Positions 6,156 through 13,650 of a stretch of 15,302 nucleotides of DNA are shown here, piece by piece. Positions within the stretch are counted from its first letter, which is position 1. Every line of letters starts with the position of its first letter. Both the position numbers and the translations under genes were made by a program. The DNA comes from Winogradskyella sp. GTDB lineage: Bacteria > Bacteroidota > Bacteroidia > Flavobacteriales > Flavobacteriaceae. The stretch spans positions 1-15,302 of the forward strand of contig JASBSE010000035.1 of NCBI GenBank assembly GCA_030149115.1. Direction: 5' to 3'. A model generated the notes under the pieces. The model was not told where the DNA came from. It saw only the letters and a program-made list of their open reading frames with translations, and did not search any database.

Positions 6156-9059
6156 GGCTTCTCGGAGAATTGAAACTGGGTGTTTTGCGACTCTTCCTGT
6201 TCCATCTTTTATTTGATGTCTACAACTTGTACCATTAGCTGCAATTATAGTATCATTTGACGCCTTTCTTACAGCAGGAAACAATGTTTGCTCGCCAATT
6301 TGCATACTTACTTCATAGTTGTCTTTTTCATAGCCAAAACTGCCAGCCATTCCACAGCAGCCACTAGGAATTATGGTGACTTTGTAATTTTCTGGTAAAT
6401 TAAGAATATCAAAGCTTGATTTTTGATTTGCTAACGCCTTTTGGTAGCAATGGCCGTGAAACTTAATTGTTTTATGATCTTTTGTAAATTGATTTGAAGT
6501 AATGTTGCCTATTTCAACTTCCTTTTGAATAAATTCTTCAATGAGAAATGTTTTACTTGCAACAAACCTAGCTGTTTCTTTATCATCAGCTAATTTTAAA
6601 TACTCATCTTTAAAAGTTAAGATAGCTGAAGGCTCTATACCAATTAAACAAAAGTCATCATTAATTTCACTTTTAAAAAAAGAAACATTTCTATTTGCAA
6701 TAGCTTTAGCTTCTTCTAAAAAACCTTTAGACAAAAAACTTCTTCCGCTTTCTAAATGTCTTATATCTAAAACATTATAACCTAAGCTAAAAAGTAATAC
6801 TTTAATATCTAAAACTATGTCAAATTCTAAAGAATTACTAAACTCATCTACAAACAAGTAAACTTCTTTAATTGGGTTTCGTACAAGAAATGATTTTTTT
6901 TTAGCCCATTTAGAAAATGATTTAGAAAACAAAGGCAAACTTCTTTTAGGATGAAGATCTAAAGAAGCATTCATAAAACCTCTAACAAATTTGGTTTTAA
7001 ATAATGTATTCGCCAAACTTGGAAAACGAGATGCCATTCTGTTGTACTTAGTTGCATTGGCATAAAACTTATCTTTAAAAGTTACTCCATTTTCTTTTTG
7101 ATATTGAAATAAAAATTCAGCTTTTAGACTTGCCACATCCACACTACTTGGACATTCGCTGGCACATGCCTTACAGCTAAGGCATAGGCTAAAAACTTCT
7201 TTTAGTTCTTGATGGTTAAATTTATTCTTCTTTTCAGAATTTGTTAAATACTCGCGTAATGCATTAGCTCGTGCTCTTGTGGTATCTTTTTCGTCTCGTG
7301 TAGCTCTATAACTTGGGCACATTACACCACCAAACTCAGGTAATTTTCTGCAATCACCAGAGCCATTGCACTTTTCAGTCTCTCGGAGAATACCTTGAGA
7401 ATGCGAGAAATCTAAAAATGTCTCTATTTGCGGTTCTTCTCTATCAGCCTCGTACCTTAAATTTTCATCCATCGGAAAAGCATCTACAATCTTTCCTGGG
7501 TTAAAAATATTATCAACATCAAAAGCTGATTTTATTCGTTTTAATAATTGATAATTTTCTTCTCCAATCATTAAAGGAATAAATTCTGCTCGCACAATAC
7601 CATCACCATGTTCTCCAGACATTGAGCCTTGATATTTCTTCACTAATTTTGCTACATCTGTGGTTATACTTCTAAACAGTTTTACATCACTAGATTGCTT
7701 TAGATTTAAGATTGGTCTTAAATGCAACTCACCAGCACCAGCATGCGCATAATAAATAGCTTTTTGTTTATAACCATTCATTATTTGTGTAAAGTCACTA
7801 ATATAATTTGCTAAATCTGGAAGCGCAACAGCAGTATCTTCAATACATGCAGCTGACTTTTTATCACCAACCATGTTACCCAATAAACCTAAACCTGCTT
7901 TTCTAAGCTCGTTGGCTTTATCAATAGCGTTATCCATTAGAATAACATTAGCATAACTTAAGCCTGTTAATTCTATAGTTTTTATTAGTGCTTCTACTTC
8001 TTTTTTGGCTTCATTAATAGTATTTGCTCTAATTTCACACATTAATATAGCTTCAGGATCACCTTTAATAAACTGCCTGTTTGTTTGCTGAACTTTATTA
8101 TGCTTTGTTAAATCCAATATGGTTTTATCAAGCATTTCACAAGTATACAAGTTGTGATTCATAGTAGATGCAACAGCATCAAGACAACTGTTTATAGTAC
8201 TAAAATGTGCAGCTACCATTATACTTTCGGTTGGTGGTAGCTCGTCAAGTTGTAAAGTAATTTGAGTTGTAAATGCCAAAGTTCCTTCGCTACCCGAAAG
8301 TAGTTTACACATATTAAAAGGTTGCTCCCCTTCAAAAAGTTCGGTATTTATAAGTTCGTCAATAGCATAACCAGTATTTCTACGATGTATTTGTGGCTTT
8401 GGAAAGTTATCTTTTATTCGATTTTGAACATCTTCAGGTTTTAATTCTTTATAAACTGCTCTGTAGATATCTCCTTCTAGAGTATTGAGATTGAGTTTAT
8501 TTTCAAATTCAGACTTAGATACATCAGAAAATTCAACCTCACTTCCATCACTTAAAAGTGTTTTTAAGCTCAGTACTTTATCTCTTGTTACACCATATTG
8601 AATGGATGTGGTTCCTGACGAATTATTACCTACCATACCACCAATCATACAACGGTTAGATGTAGAAGTGTTTGGCCCGAAAAATAAACCATAAGGTTTT
8701 AAATGATTATTCAATTGATCCCTAACCACACCTGGTTGAACTGTGACAGTTTTTTCAACCTCATTGACGCTTACAATTTTGGTAAAATGCTTAGAAACGT
8801 CAACAACAATACCTTTGCCAACTACTTGTCCGGCAAGAGAAGTTCCTGCTGTTCTGGGTATAAGCCCTACTTTATGAGTTTTCGCAAATAAAATAAGTTG
8901 CTTAATGTCTTCTACTGTTTTAGGCACAGCAACTGCAGTTGGTATCATTCTATATACAGACGCATCAGTTGCATAAAGCTTTAATATTAAGTCGTCATAA
9001 TACAATTCGCCTTCAAGATTTGACTTTAGAATTGTAAGATTTTGCTTTAATTTATTCAC
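6147..9059 (-). CDS. FAD-linked 2-hydroxyacid dehydrogenase fused to Fe-S/CCG-domain protein (YdiJ/GlcD-GlcF-like)
   Basis: A 970-residue fusion that oxidises a 2-hydroxy acid (D-lactate or D-2-hydroxyglutarate in characterised relatives) and passes electrons through Fe-S clusters, probably to quinone at the inner membrane. The N-terminal FAD_binding_4 domain shows PRTAGTSLAGQVVG (68-81) and GPNTSTSNRCMIGGMVGNNS (128-147). The FAD-oxidase C-terminal domain has HAGAGELHLRP (439-449), GEHGDGIVR (482-490) and NPGKI (520-524). The Fe-S part has C564, C570 and C581-P, then a standard C626-x2-C629-x2-C632-x3-C636-P motif. The cysteine-rich CCG part shows HGHCYQKAL (868-876) and SGCCGMAGSFGY (899-910), typical of GlcF/HdrB-type subunits. 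The frame is intact and the length matches the fused family. The exact substrate cannot be read from the sequence. It is convergent with the phosphoesterase gene and divergent from the barrel gene. Confidence 0.92.
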   Translation of the reverse strand: MNKLKQNLTILKSNLEGELYYDDLILKLYATDASVYRMIPTAVAVPKTVEDIKQLILFAKTHKVGLIPRTAGTSLAGQVVGKGIVVDVSKHFTKIVSVNEVEKTVTVQPGVVRDQLNNHLKPYGLFFGPNTSTSNRCMIGGMVGNNSSGTTSIQYGVTRDKVLSLKTLLSDGSEVEFSDVSKSEFENKLNLNTLEGDIYRAVYKELKPEDVQNRIKDNFPKPQIHRRNTGYAIDELINTELFEGEQPFNMCKLLSGSEGTLAFTTQITLQLDELPPTESIMVAAHFSTINSCLDAVASTMNHNLYTCEMLDKTILDLTKHNKVQQTNRQFIKGDPEAILMCEIRANTINEAKKEVEALIKTIELTGLSYANVILMDNAIDKANELRKAGLGLLGNMVGDKKSAACIEDTAVALPDLANYISDFTQIMNGYKQKAIYYAHAGAGELHLRPILNLKQSSDVKLFRSITTDVAKLVKKYQGSMSGEHGDGIVRAEFIPLMIGEENYQLLKRIKSAFDVDNIFNPGKIVDAFPMDENLRYEADREEPQIETFLDFSHSQGILRETEKCNGSGDCRKLPEFGGVMCPSYRATRDEKDTTRARANALREYLTNSEKKNKFNHQELKEVFSLCLSCKACASECPSSVDVASLKAEFLFQYQKENGVTFKDKFYANATKYNRMASRFPSLANTLFKTKFVRGFMNASLDLHPKRSLPLFSKSFSKWAKKKSFLVRNPIKEVYLFVDEFSNSLEFDIVLDIKVLLFSLGYNVLDIRHLESGRSFLSKGFLEEAKAIANRNVSFFKSEINDDFCLIGIEPSAILTFKDEYLKLADDKETARFVASKTFLIEEFIQKEVEIGNITSNQFTKDHKTIKFHGHCYQKALANQKSSFDILNLPENYKVTIIPSGCCGMAGSFGYEKDNYEVSMQIGEQTLFPAVRKASNDTIIAANGTSCRHQIKDGTGRVAKHPVSILREALL

Positions 9060-9112
9060 CGTTTATCCTATATAATATGTTGCTAAAAATTATAATGTTG
9101 TCTTAAAACCTA

Positions 9113-9142
9113 TTGTTAATACCCAATTTTAACATAATTTAG
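9113..9142 (+). promoter_or_regulatory. Candidate Bacteroidota promoter for the outer-membrane barrel gene
   Basis: TTG (9113-9115) is followed after 19 bases by TAATTTAG (9135-9142), one mismatch from TAnnTTTG. The implied transcript start is near 9148, giving a leader of about 59 bases. That leader contains a small stem CAACT-TAT-AGTTG (9165-9177) and an A-rich stretch before the ATG in place of a Shine-Dalgarno sequence. The 147-base region is shared with the divergent oxidoreductase gene, for which no equally good minus-strand match was found. Confidence 0.42.
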
Positions 9143-9206
9143 ACGTTATAAGCATACAACAACTCAACTTATAGTTGGAAATATAAACACTAAAACTTAA
9201 AACTTT

Positions 9207-9683
9207 ATGAAAAAATTAATTTTATTATTTGCCGTTTTCGCCACATTTACATTTGCTGCTAGTGCACAAGAAATAGCTGATAATGCAATTGGCCTTAGAC
9301 TTGGTGACAGTGATGGATTTGGTGCAGAAATATCATATCAGAGAGCACTTGGTGGTAACAACCGTCTCGAAGCTGATTTAGGATGGAGAAGTGGAAATGG
9401 TTATGATGGTTTTAAACTTACTGGTTTATACCAATGGGTATGGCAATTAGATGGTAACTTTAATTGGTACGCTGGTGCAGGTGGTGGACTTGGGTCTTAC
9501 AGTTTTGACAATAACGATTTTGATGATGAAACATTTGTCTTTGTAGCTGGTGATATAGGTATTGAGTATAACTTTGATATTCCGTTATTATTATCTTTAG
9601 ATTTTAGACCAGAATTAGGTTTTGGTGATTTTAGAGATGACCTAGATTTTGACATTGCCTTAGGAATTAGATATCAGTTCTAA
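9207..9683 (+). CDS. Small secreted outer-membrane beta-barrel protein
   Basis: A 158-residue exported protein. A clear Sec signal peptide (MKKL, a hydrophobic core, then FAASAQ) predicts cleavage after about residue 20 or 21. The mature part alternates polar and hydrophobic residues in short strands separated by Gly/Asp/Asn turns, for example RLEADLGWRSGNGYDGFKLT (53-72) and WYAGAGGGLGSYSF (87-100). It ends in IALGIRYQF, an aromatic C-terminal strand of the kind recognised by the Bam machinery. This fits a small eight-strand-type outer-membrane barrel. The acidic loops (DNNDFDDE, 101-108, and FRDDLDFD, 142-149) would face outward or sit in turns. The role is unknown; similar proteins are common and poorly characterised in Flavobacteriaceae. 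It is probably a single-gene transcript, closed by the terminator at 9704-9732. Confidence 0.85.
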   Translation: MKKLILLFAVFATFTFAASAQEIADNAIGLRLGDSDGFGAEISYQRALGGNNRLEADLGWRSGNGYDGFKLTGLYQWVWQLDGNFNWYAGAGGGLGSYSFDNNDFDDETFVFVAGDIGIEYNFDIPLLLSLDFRPELGFGDFRDDLDFDIALGIRYQF

Positions 9684-9703
9684 TGAGTTAAGATATATCA
9701 ATT

Positions 9704-9732
9704 AAAACCACCTTATTTCGAGGTGGTTTTTT
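9704..9732 (+). terminator. Intrinsic terminator after the barrel gene
   Basis: A perfect 10-base-pair stem, AAAACCACCT (9704-9713) with AGGTGGTTTT (9721-9730), has a 7-base loop (TATTTCG) and a run of six T at 9727-9732. It begins 20 bases after the barrel stop codon. The matching A run on the left arm gives only weak termination potential on the other strand. It ends just 18 bases before the start codon of the next gene. Confidence 0.92.
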
Positions 9733-9750
9733 ATTTACTTTTAATACTAT

Positions 9751-11472
9751 ATGAAAGCACTAGCTATTATTGGATTTGGACCTCGTGGACTCTATGCTTT
9801 AGAACGTCTTGTTTATCATTTAGCTATAAGAAAACAGAAAGTCAATATTCTAGTTTTTGAGAGTAATAAAGAACTAGGAACAGGCGCTGCTTGGGAAACT
9901 GATCAACCAGATAGCAATCTCATAAATATCTCGGAACGTGCTTTGGCTGACTTACCATCAAGACCTAAAACGGTATATGGAAATATAGAAATCCCTCAAT
10001 TTCCTTCTTATCATCAATGGTGTGAATTCTCTCAAAATGAACTAGAACCAGATACTTTTCCACCGAGAAAAAAAGTGGGTAAATACCTATTGGAACGTGC
10101 CAGCTCTATTATTGATATTTTAAAATCTCAATCAGGTTTTAAGCTCATTAAGACATCAATGAAATCAATTGATTTAGAAGACAGCAAACTAATTCTATCA
10201 TCTGACAATAAAACTTGGAAAGTTGATGATGTGCTTTTAACCATTGGTCATCAATCCACAAAAAACTCTGAACAGCTCTCTGAGTGGATTCAACACTCAA
10301 AAGAAAACGATGAGATCAAAGTTTACGAGAACACTTATCCTGTATCTCAATTTGAACTTATAAAGAACCAGACTAACATTTCAATAGGCATAAGAGGTTT
10401 TGGATTGTCTATGATAGATATAATGCGTTATCTTACTATAAACGATTTTGGTAATTTCAAAATCACAGATAATAAGACTTTTGAAACCCTATATTACAAA
10501 GTGAAAGAGCAACAACTCCAGATTGTGCCTTTTTCCTTAGATGGCTTACCACTTGTTCCAAAACCGCTAAATGAACATATTGATAATTGGTACAAACCAA
10601 CAGATGAAGAACTGAAATATTTTAAAACTTCAATTACTTCAGCAGCACAAACAAGTGAAGACGTTAATACTATTGACTTTTTGCTAAAACCCATAGCTAA
10701 AATTAGTGCTAGAGTTTTTCTTGATTTACGCGACAATGCCGTAAATCATAATTACGACAAAAAGGAGATTGAATCCGTTGTTTTAAATTGGTTACGCAAT
10801 AAAGACTATCAGCATCCAACACTACAAAACAGCAACCCCAACACTTACAATCTTATTAAGAGTTATATTGAAATTGCTCTAGGTGAAGCTAAAGTCACTT
10901 TAGACTATTGTGTTGGTCAAGTTTGGAGACATTGCCAACCGACGCTCTATGATGCTTTTTCTTATGCAAATCTAAAACCTAAAATCATAGAAGATGTGAT
11001 TTCTCAAGACGAACAAAGTAAACGCTATTCTTATGGACCACCAATAGAAAGTATGCAACAACTATTGGCTTTGGTAGATGCTGGAATTTTAAATTTAGAT
11101 TTTGTCAATAATCCAGATATTGAACTCGAAGACAATGGTTGGCGACTTACAAATAAGAGTCAAAACAGTAAAGGTGTAAGCATAATGATTAATAGTGTTC
11201 TCGATTCTCCAAAACTATTGGAAGTGAATTCACCTTTAGTCACAAAACTTTTACAACACGATTTAATTTCACCAATACATTCTAAACTCGGTATAGAAAC
11301 AGATGAAAATGCTTACGTTGAAACCGAAAACAAAGAGAATAAAGTCAACATTGCCGTTTTAGGACGTTTAGCTAAAGGCAGTGTTATTGGTGTAGATGCG
11401 ATTTTGGAATGCTTTGGATCTCGAATTGATAATTGGGCAAAAGCTTATTCTGAAAAGGTATCAGAAAGTTAA
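9751..11472 (+). CDS. FAD/NAD(P)-binding protein (NAD_binding_9 family)
   Basis: A 573-residue putative flavoprotein of the NAD_binding_9 type (annotated as FAD-NAD(P)-binding in domain databases). The N terminus has the dinucleotide loop GFGPRG (8-13) right after a hydrophobic strand, then FES (36-38) at the end of the second strand and GTGAAW (43-48). FPPRKKVGKYL (103-113) and LLTIGH (162-167) are further family stretches, and a second glycine-rich turn GIRGFGLSMIDIMRYL (213-228) follows. Related proteins are often annotated as adenylate-cyclase-like or amine/lysine oxygenase-like, but no substrate is established and none can be read here. It ends in a 4-base convergent overlap with the DUF4130 gene. 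No good promoter was seen between the upstream terminator and the ATG, apart from TACTTTTA (9736-9743), which would give an almost leaderless message. Confidence 0.82.
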   Translation: MKALAIIGFGPRGLYALERLVYHLAIRKQKVNILVFESNKELGTGAAWETDQPDSNLINISERALADLPSRPKTVYGNIEIPQFPSYHQWCEFSQNELEPDTFPPRKKVGKYLLERASSIIDILKSQSGFKLIKTSMKSIDLEDSKLILSSDNKTWKVDDVLLTIGHQSTKNSEQLSEWIQHSKENDEIKVYENTYPVSQFELIKNQTNISIGIRGFGLSMIDIMRYLTINDFGNFKITDNKTFETLYYKVKEQQLQIVPFSLDGLPLVPKPLNEHIDNWYKPTDEELKYFKTSITSAAQTSEDVNTIDFLLKPIAKISARVFLDLRDNAVNHNYDKKEIESVVLNWLRNKDYQHPTLQNSNPNTYNLIKSYIEIALGEAKVTLDYCVGQVWRHCQPTLYDAFSYANLKPKIIEDVISQDEQSKRYSYGPPIESMQQLLALVDAGILNLDFVNNPDIELEDNGWRLTNKSQNSKGVSIMINSVLDSPKLLEVNSPLVTKLLQHDLISPIHSKLGIETDENAYVETENKENKVNIAVLGRLAKGSVIGVDAILECFGSRIDNWAKAYSEKVSES

Positions 11473-12242
11473 TCAGGTTGTTTTTCGCTTAAATATTTCC
11501 AATAGCGTTTTGGCACATGTCGCGTATGCAACTTCATGTTTTTTCGTGATTCTATATTGGTACTTTTAAAATAATCTTGCCATAACTTTTGAAATTCAAA
11601 CTCTTCCTCTGAAAAATAATCGCTATCCGTTTTTGAAAAATTGAAACCAGAAGGCAATTCAATATTCATGATTTCAGCATTTTCTAAGTCATAGAAAATA
11701 CCATAAGTGCGCTTAATATCATAAATCAACCATTTTTGATCTGCATATCGACTTTTAAAATGTTTAATGATAAGCGGCAACACATTAAAATCAGGCTCAA
11801 TATTGGCAAAATAAATATGATCTTTAGTCAGTTTAAACCTTACAAAAGCTTCCATTCTGTGCTTTTCCCTTCCTACCATTTTTGCAATTTGAGCCATTTG
11901 TAAAATAGAAGGATGAGAATAATCTTTATCGCAATTTACATTCGAACTAAGAATGTATCGAATAGCATCTAGCATTATATTTTCAACACCTTCATTTTCA
12001 CTCAAGAAAGTATAGTACAATTGGTAACTACCGGTTCTGCTTGTTTTGTTTTTGATACCTTTCCAAACACGATTGGCTTTTTCAGTTTCTGTGATAATAT
12101 TTTCATTATCAGAAAATAATTGCGATTGTACTGAAAACTTATTCTTAATAGTTACATCTTTTAGCTTATACTCGTAAACATGAAAGACTACACACAAAAA
12201 GCCGTCAAAAGTTCCGTCATATATTAAAGTTTTTGATTGCAT
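11469..12242 (-). CDS. DUF4130 putative DNA metabolism protein (TIGR03915 family), partner of the radical SAM protein
   Basis: A 257-residue protein recognised by its start YDGTFDGFLC (8-17), HRMEAFVRF (128-136), EPDFNVLPLIIKHFKSRY (149-166), the spaced W171/YD/R/G/YD pattern to 185, and the C-terminal block LHTRHVPKRYWKYLSE (238-253). These are the landmarks of the DUF4130/TIGR03915 family. In other bacteria this domain is linked or fused to a UdgX-type uracil-DNA-binding protein and encoded beside the same radical SAM protein. Its activity is unknown. No UDG domain is attached here and the length fits the stand-alone form. Its ATG directly follows the stop codon of the radical SAM gene (TAG then ATG), so the two are made together, probably as a complex or sequential pair. 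Confidence 0.88.
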   Translation of the reverse strand: MQSKTLIYDGTFDGFLCVVFHVYEYKLKDVTIKNKFSVQSQLFSDNENIITETEKANRVWKGIKNKTSRTGSYQLYYTFLSENEGVENIMLDAIRYILSSNVNCDKDYSHPSILQMAQIAKMVGREKHRMEAFVRFKLTKDHIYFANIEPDFNVLPLIIKHFKSRYADQKWLIYDIKRTYGIFYDLENAEIMNIELPSGFNFSKTDSDYFSEEEFEFQKLWQDYFKSTNIESRKNMKLHTRHVPKRYWKYLSEKQPD

Positions 12243-13505
12243 CTATCCAAATAAACTCAATTGATTGCTTAAGGTGGTTCTATATTTACTATTTGAATTT
12301 TGTAAAATATAACCTTTAATTTTTTCAGAAGTCAAATCCCGTTTTTCAAATTGATTGCTGTCACAAACTATAAAATATTTTGCTCTATTAAGCGCTACAC
12401 CAATCTTTTTGAGGTGTTCCCAATTCAATCTTCTAAAGCGCCTTGCATTCAATATTTTGTGAACCGATTGCATGCCCAGACCTGGAATCCTTGCCAACAT
12501 GCGTTTATCAGCAGTATTGACATCAATAGGAAATTCATGTAAGTTACGTAAAGCCCAACTCAATTTAGGATCAATATCTAAATCTAAATTTTGGTGTTGT
12601 TCATTAAGAATTTCACTGACATCAAAACCATAAAATCGCATTAACCAATCGGTTTGATACAACCTATTTTCTCTAAGCATAGGCACCTCACTACCTATTT
12701 TGGGCAATCTATCATCATAACTTATTGGCACGTAACCAGAATAGTAAACCCGTTTTAAATTATAGTTTCTATAAAAATGATTTGAGGTTTGCATAATCTG
12801 AAAATCATTCTCGCCACTTGCGCCAATAATCATCTGTGTGCTTTGTCCTGCAGGAGCATATTTTGGAGTACTTCGTATAATTTTCTTTTCGGCTTTATAC
12901 TGAATGATTTCATTTTTAACCTTAGCCATTGGCTTAATGAAATCCTCTCGATTCTTATCTGGCGCTAACTTTTTAAGGCCTGATTCTGTTGGAATTTCAA
13001 TATTCACACTCAACCGATCTGCGTACAAACCAGCTTCTCGCATTAATTCATCAGATGCTCCTGGAATAGATTTTAAATGAATGTAGCCATTAAAATTTTC
13101 CTCTTTTCGTAGTTTCTTCGCCACAGCTACCAAACGCTCCATTGTATAATCGGCATTTTTGAAAATACCCGAACTCAAAAACAAACCTTCGATATAGTTT
13201 CTACGATAAAAATTAATAGTTAAATCCACCACTTCCTGAACCTTAAAGGCAGCACGCTTTATATCATTACTTTTTCTGGTGACACAATAAGCACAATCAA
13301 AAATGCAGTGGTTAGTTAGTAAAATTTTCAATAAAGACACACATCTGCCATCCTCAGTATACGAATGACAAATTCCCATACCAGAAGAATCACCCAATCC
13401 TTTATTGGTATTGCTTCTTTTACTTCCACTTGAAGAACATGAAACATCATACTTAGCAGCATCGGCTAAGATTTTAAGTTTTTCCTGTATACGCTGAAAT
13501 GACAA
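12243..13505 (-). CDS. Putative DNA modification/repair radical SAM protein with HhH domain (TIGR03916 family)
   Basis: A 420-residue radical SAM enzyme. The cluster motif is C67-x3-C71-x2-C74 (CIFDCAYC). It is preceded by a family-specific region with C23 (KYDVSCSSSG), C46 (GICHSY) and C55 (DGRCVSLLK), which may hold structure or another metal site. After the SAM barrel comes a helix-hairpin-helix unit, IDVNTADKRMLARIPGLG (327-344) followed by HKILNARR, of the kind that grips the DNA backbone. The last residues NQLSLFG (414-420) match the sliding-clamp-binding consensus QL(S/D)LF. Family databases call it a putative DNA modification or repair protein linked to UDG; the reaction is not known. 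The start is TTG at 13505: an in-frame TAA lies five codons upstream (13518-13520), the next internal Met is residue 43, and the N-terminal EKLKILADAAKYDVSCSSSG is conserved family sequence that must be included. Confidence 0.9.
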   Translation of the reverse strand: MSFQRIQEKLKILADAAKYDVSCSSSGSKRSNTNKGLGDSSGMGICHSYTEDGRCVSLLKILLTNHCIFDCAYCVTRKSNDIKRAAFKVQEVVDLTINFYRRNYIEGLFLSSGIFKNADYTMERLVAVAKKLRKEENFNGYIHLKSIPGASDELMREAGLYADRLSVNIEIPTESGLKKLAPDKNREDFIKPMAKVKNEIIQYKAEKKIIRSTPKYAPAGQSTQMIIGASGENDFQIMQTSNHFYRNYNLKRVYYSGYVPISYDDRLPKIGSEVPMLRENRLYQTDWLMRFYGFDVSEILNEQHQNLDLDIDPKLSWALRNLHEFPIDVNTADKRMLARIPGLGMQSVHKILNARRFRRLNWEHLKKIGVALNRAKYFIVCDSNQFEKRDLTSEKIKGYILQNSNSKYRTTLSNQLSLFG

Positions 13506-13541
13506 TTTGTGAGTGTTTTATTTATTGAATTTCTACAAATT

Positions 13542-13549
13542 CAAAAATA
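13542..13549 (-). promoter_or_regulatory. Candidate -7 element for the radical SAM/DUF4130 operon
   Basis: The minus strand reads TATTTTTG, an exact match to TAnnTTTG, about 37 bases before the TTG start codon. The expected transcript start is near 13536, with a leader of about 30 bases. No TTG lies at the usual 17-23 base spacing; the nearest is inside the inverted repeat at 13569-13589. This may mean a weak or regulated promoter. Confidence 0.38.
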
Positions 13550-13568
13550 CCACTAATTGTAGTTAAAT

Positions 13569-13589
13569 ATTGCTAATATCTGTAGCAAT
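13569..13589. repeat. Inverted repeat ATTGCTA-N7-TAGCAAT, possible operator
   Basis: A perfect 7-base inverted repeat (13569-13575 and 13583-13589) with a 7-base spacer, centred at 13579. It lies in the 145-base divergent region between the radical SAM gene and the metalloprotease gene. It covers the position where the -33 element for the radical SAM promoter would fall. A centre-to-centre spacing of 14 bases is somewhat long for a single helical turn but possible for a dimeric regulator. Such short repeats also arise by chance in AT-rich DNA. Confidence 0.35.
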
Positions 13590-13650
13590 TAAATGTTAAA
13601 GTAAATCATAAAAATTGGTATAAAACCTTACAAATACTTATATTCTTTTT

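Noticed and set aside
6161..7391. Ten-base repeat CTCGGAGAAT at 6161-6170 and 7382-7391
   Set aside because: Both copies encode the same Ile-Leu-Arg-Glu residues in one gene; the identity is chance codon choice.
9165..9177. Small hairpin CAACT-TAT-AGTTG in the barrel gene leader as a regulatory RNA
   Set aside because: Five base pairs with a three-base loop in AT-rich DNA is too weak to support a riboswitch or other named element.
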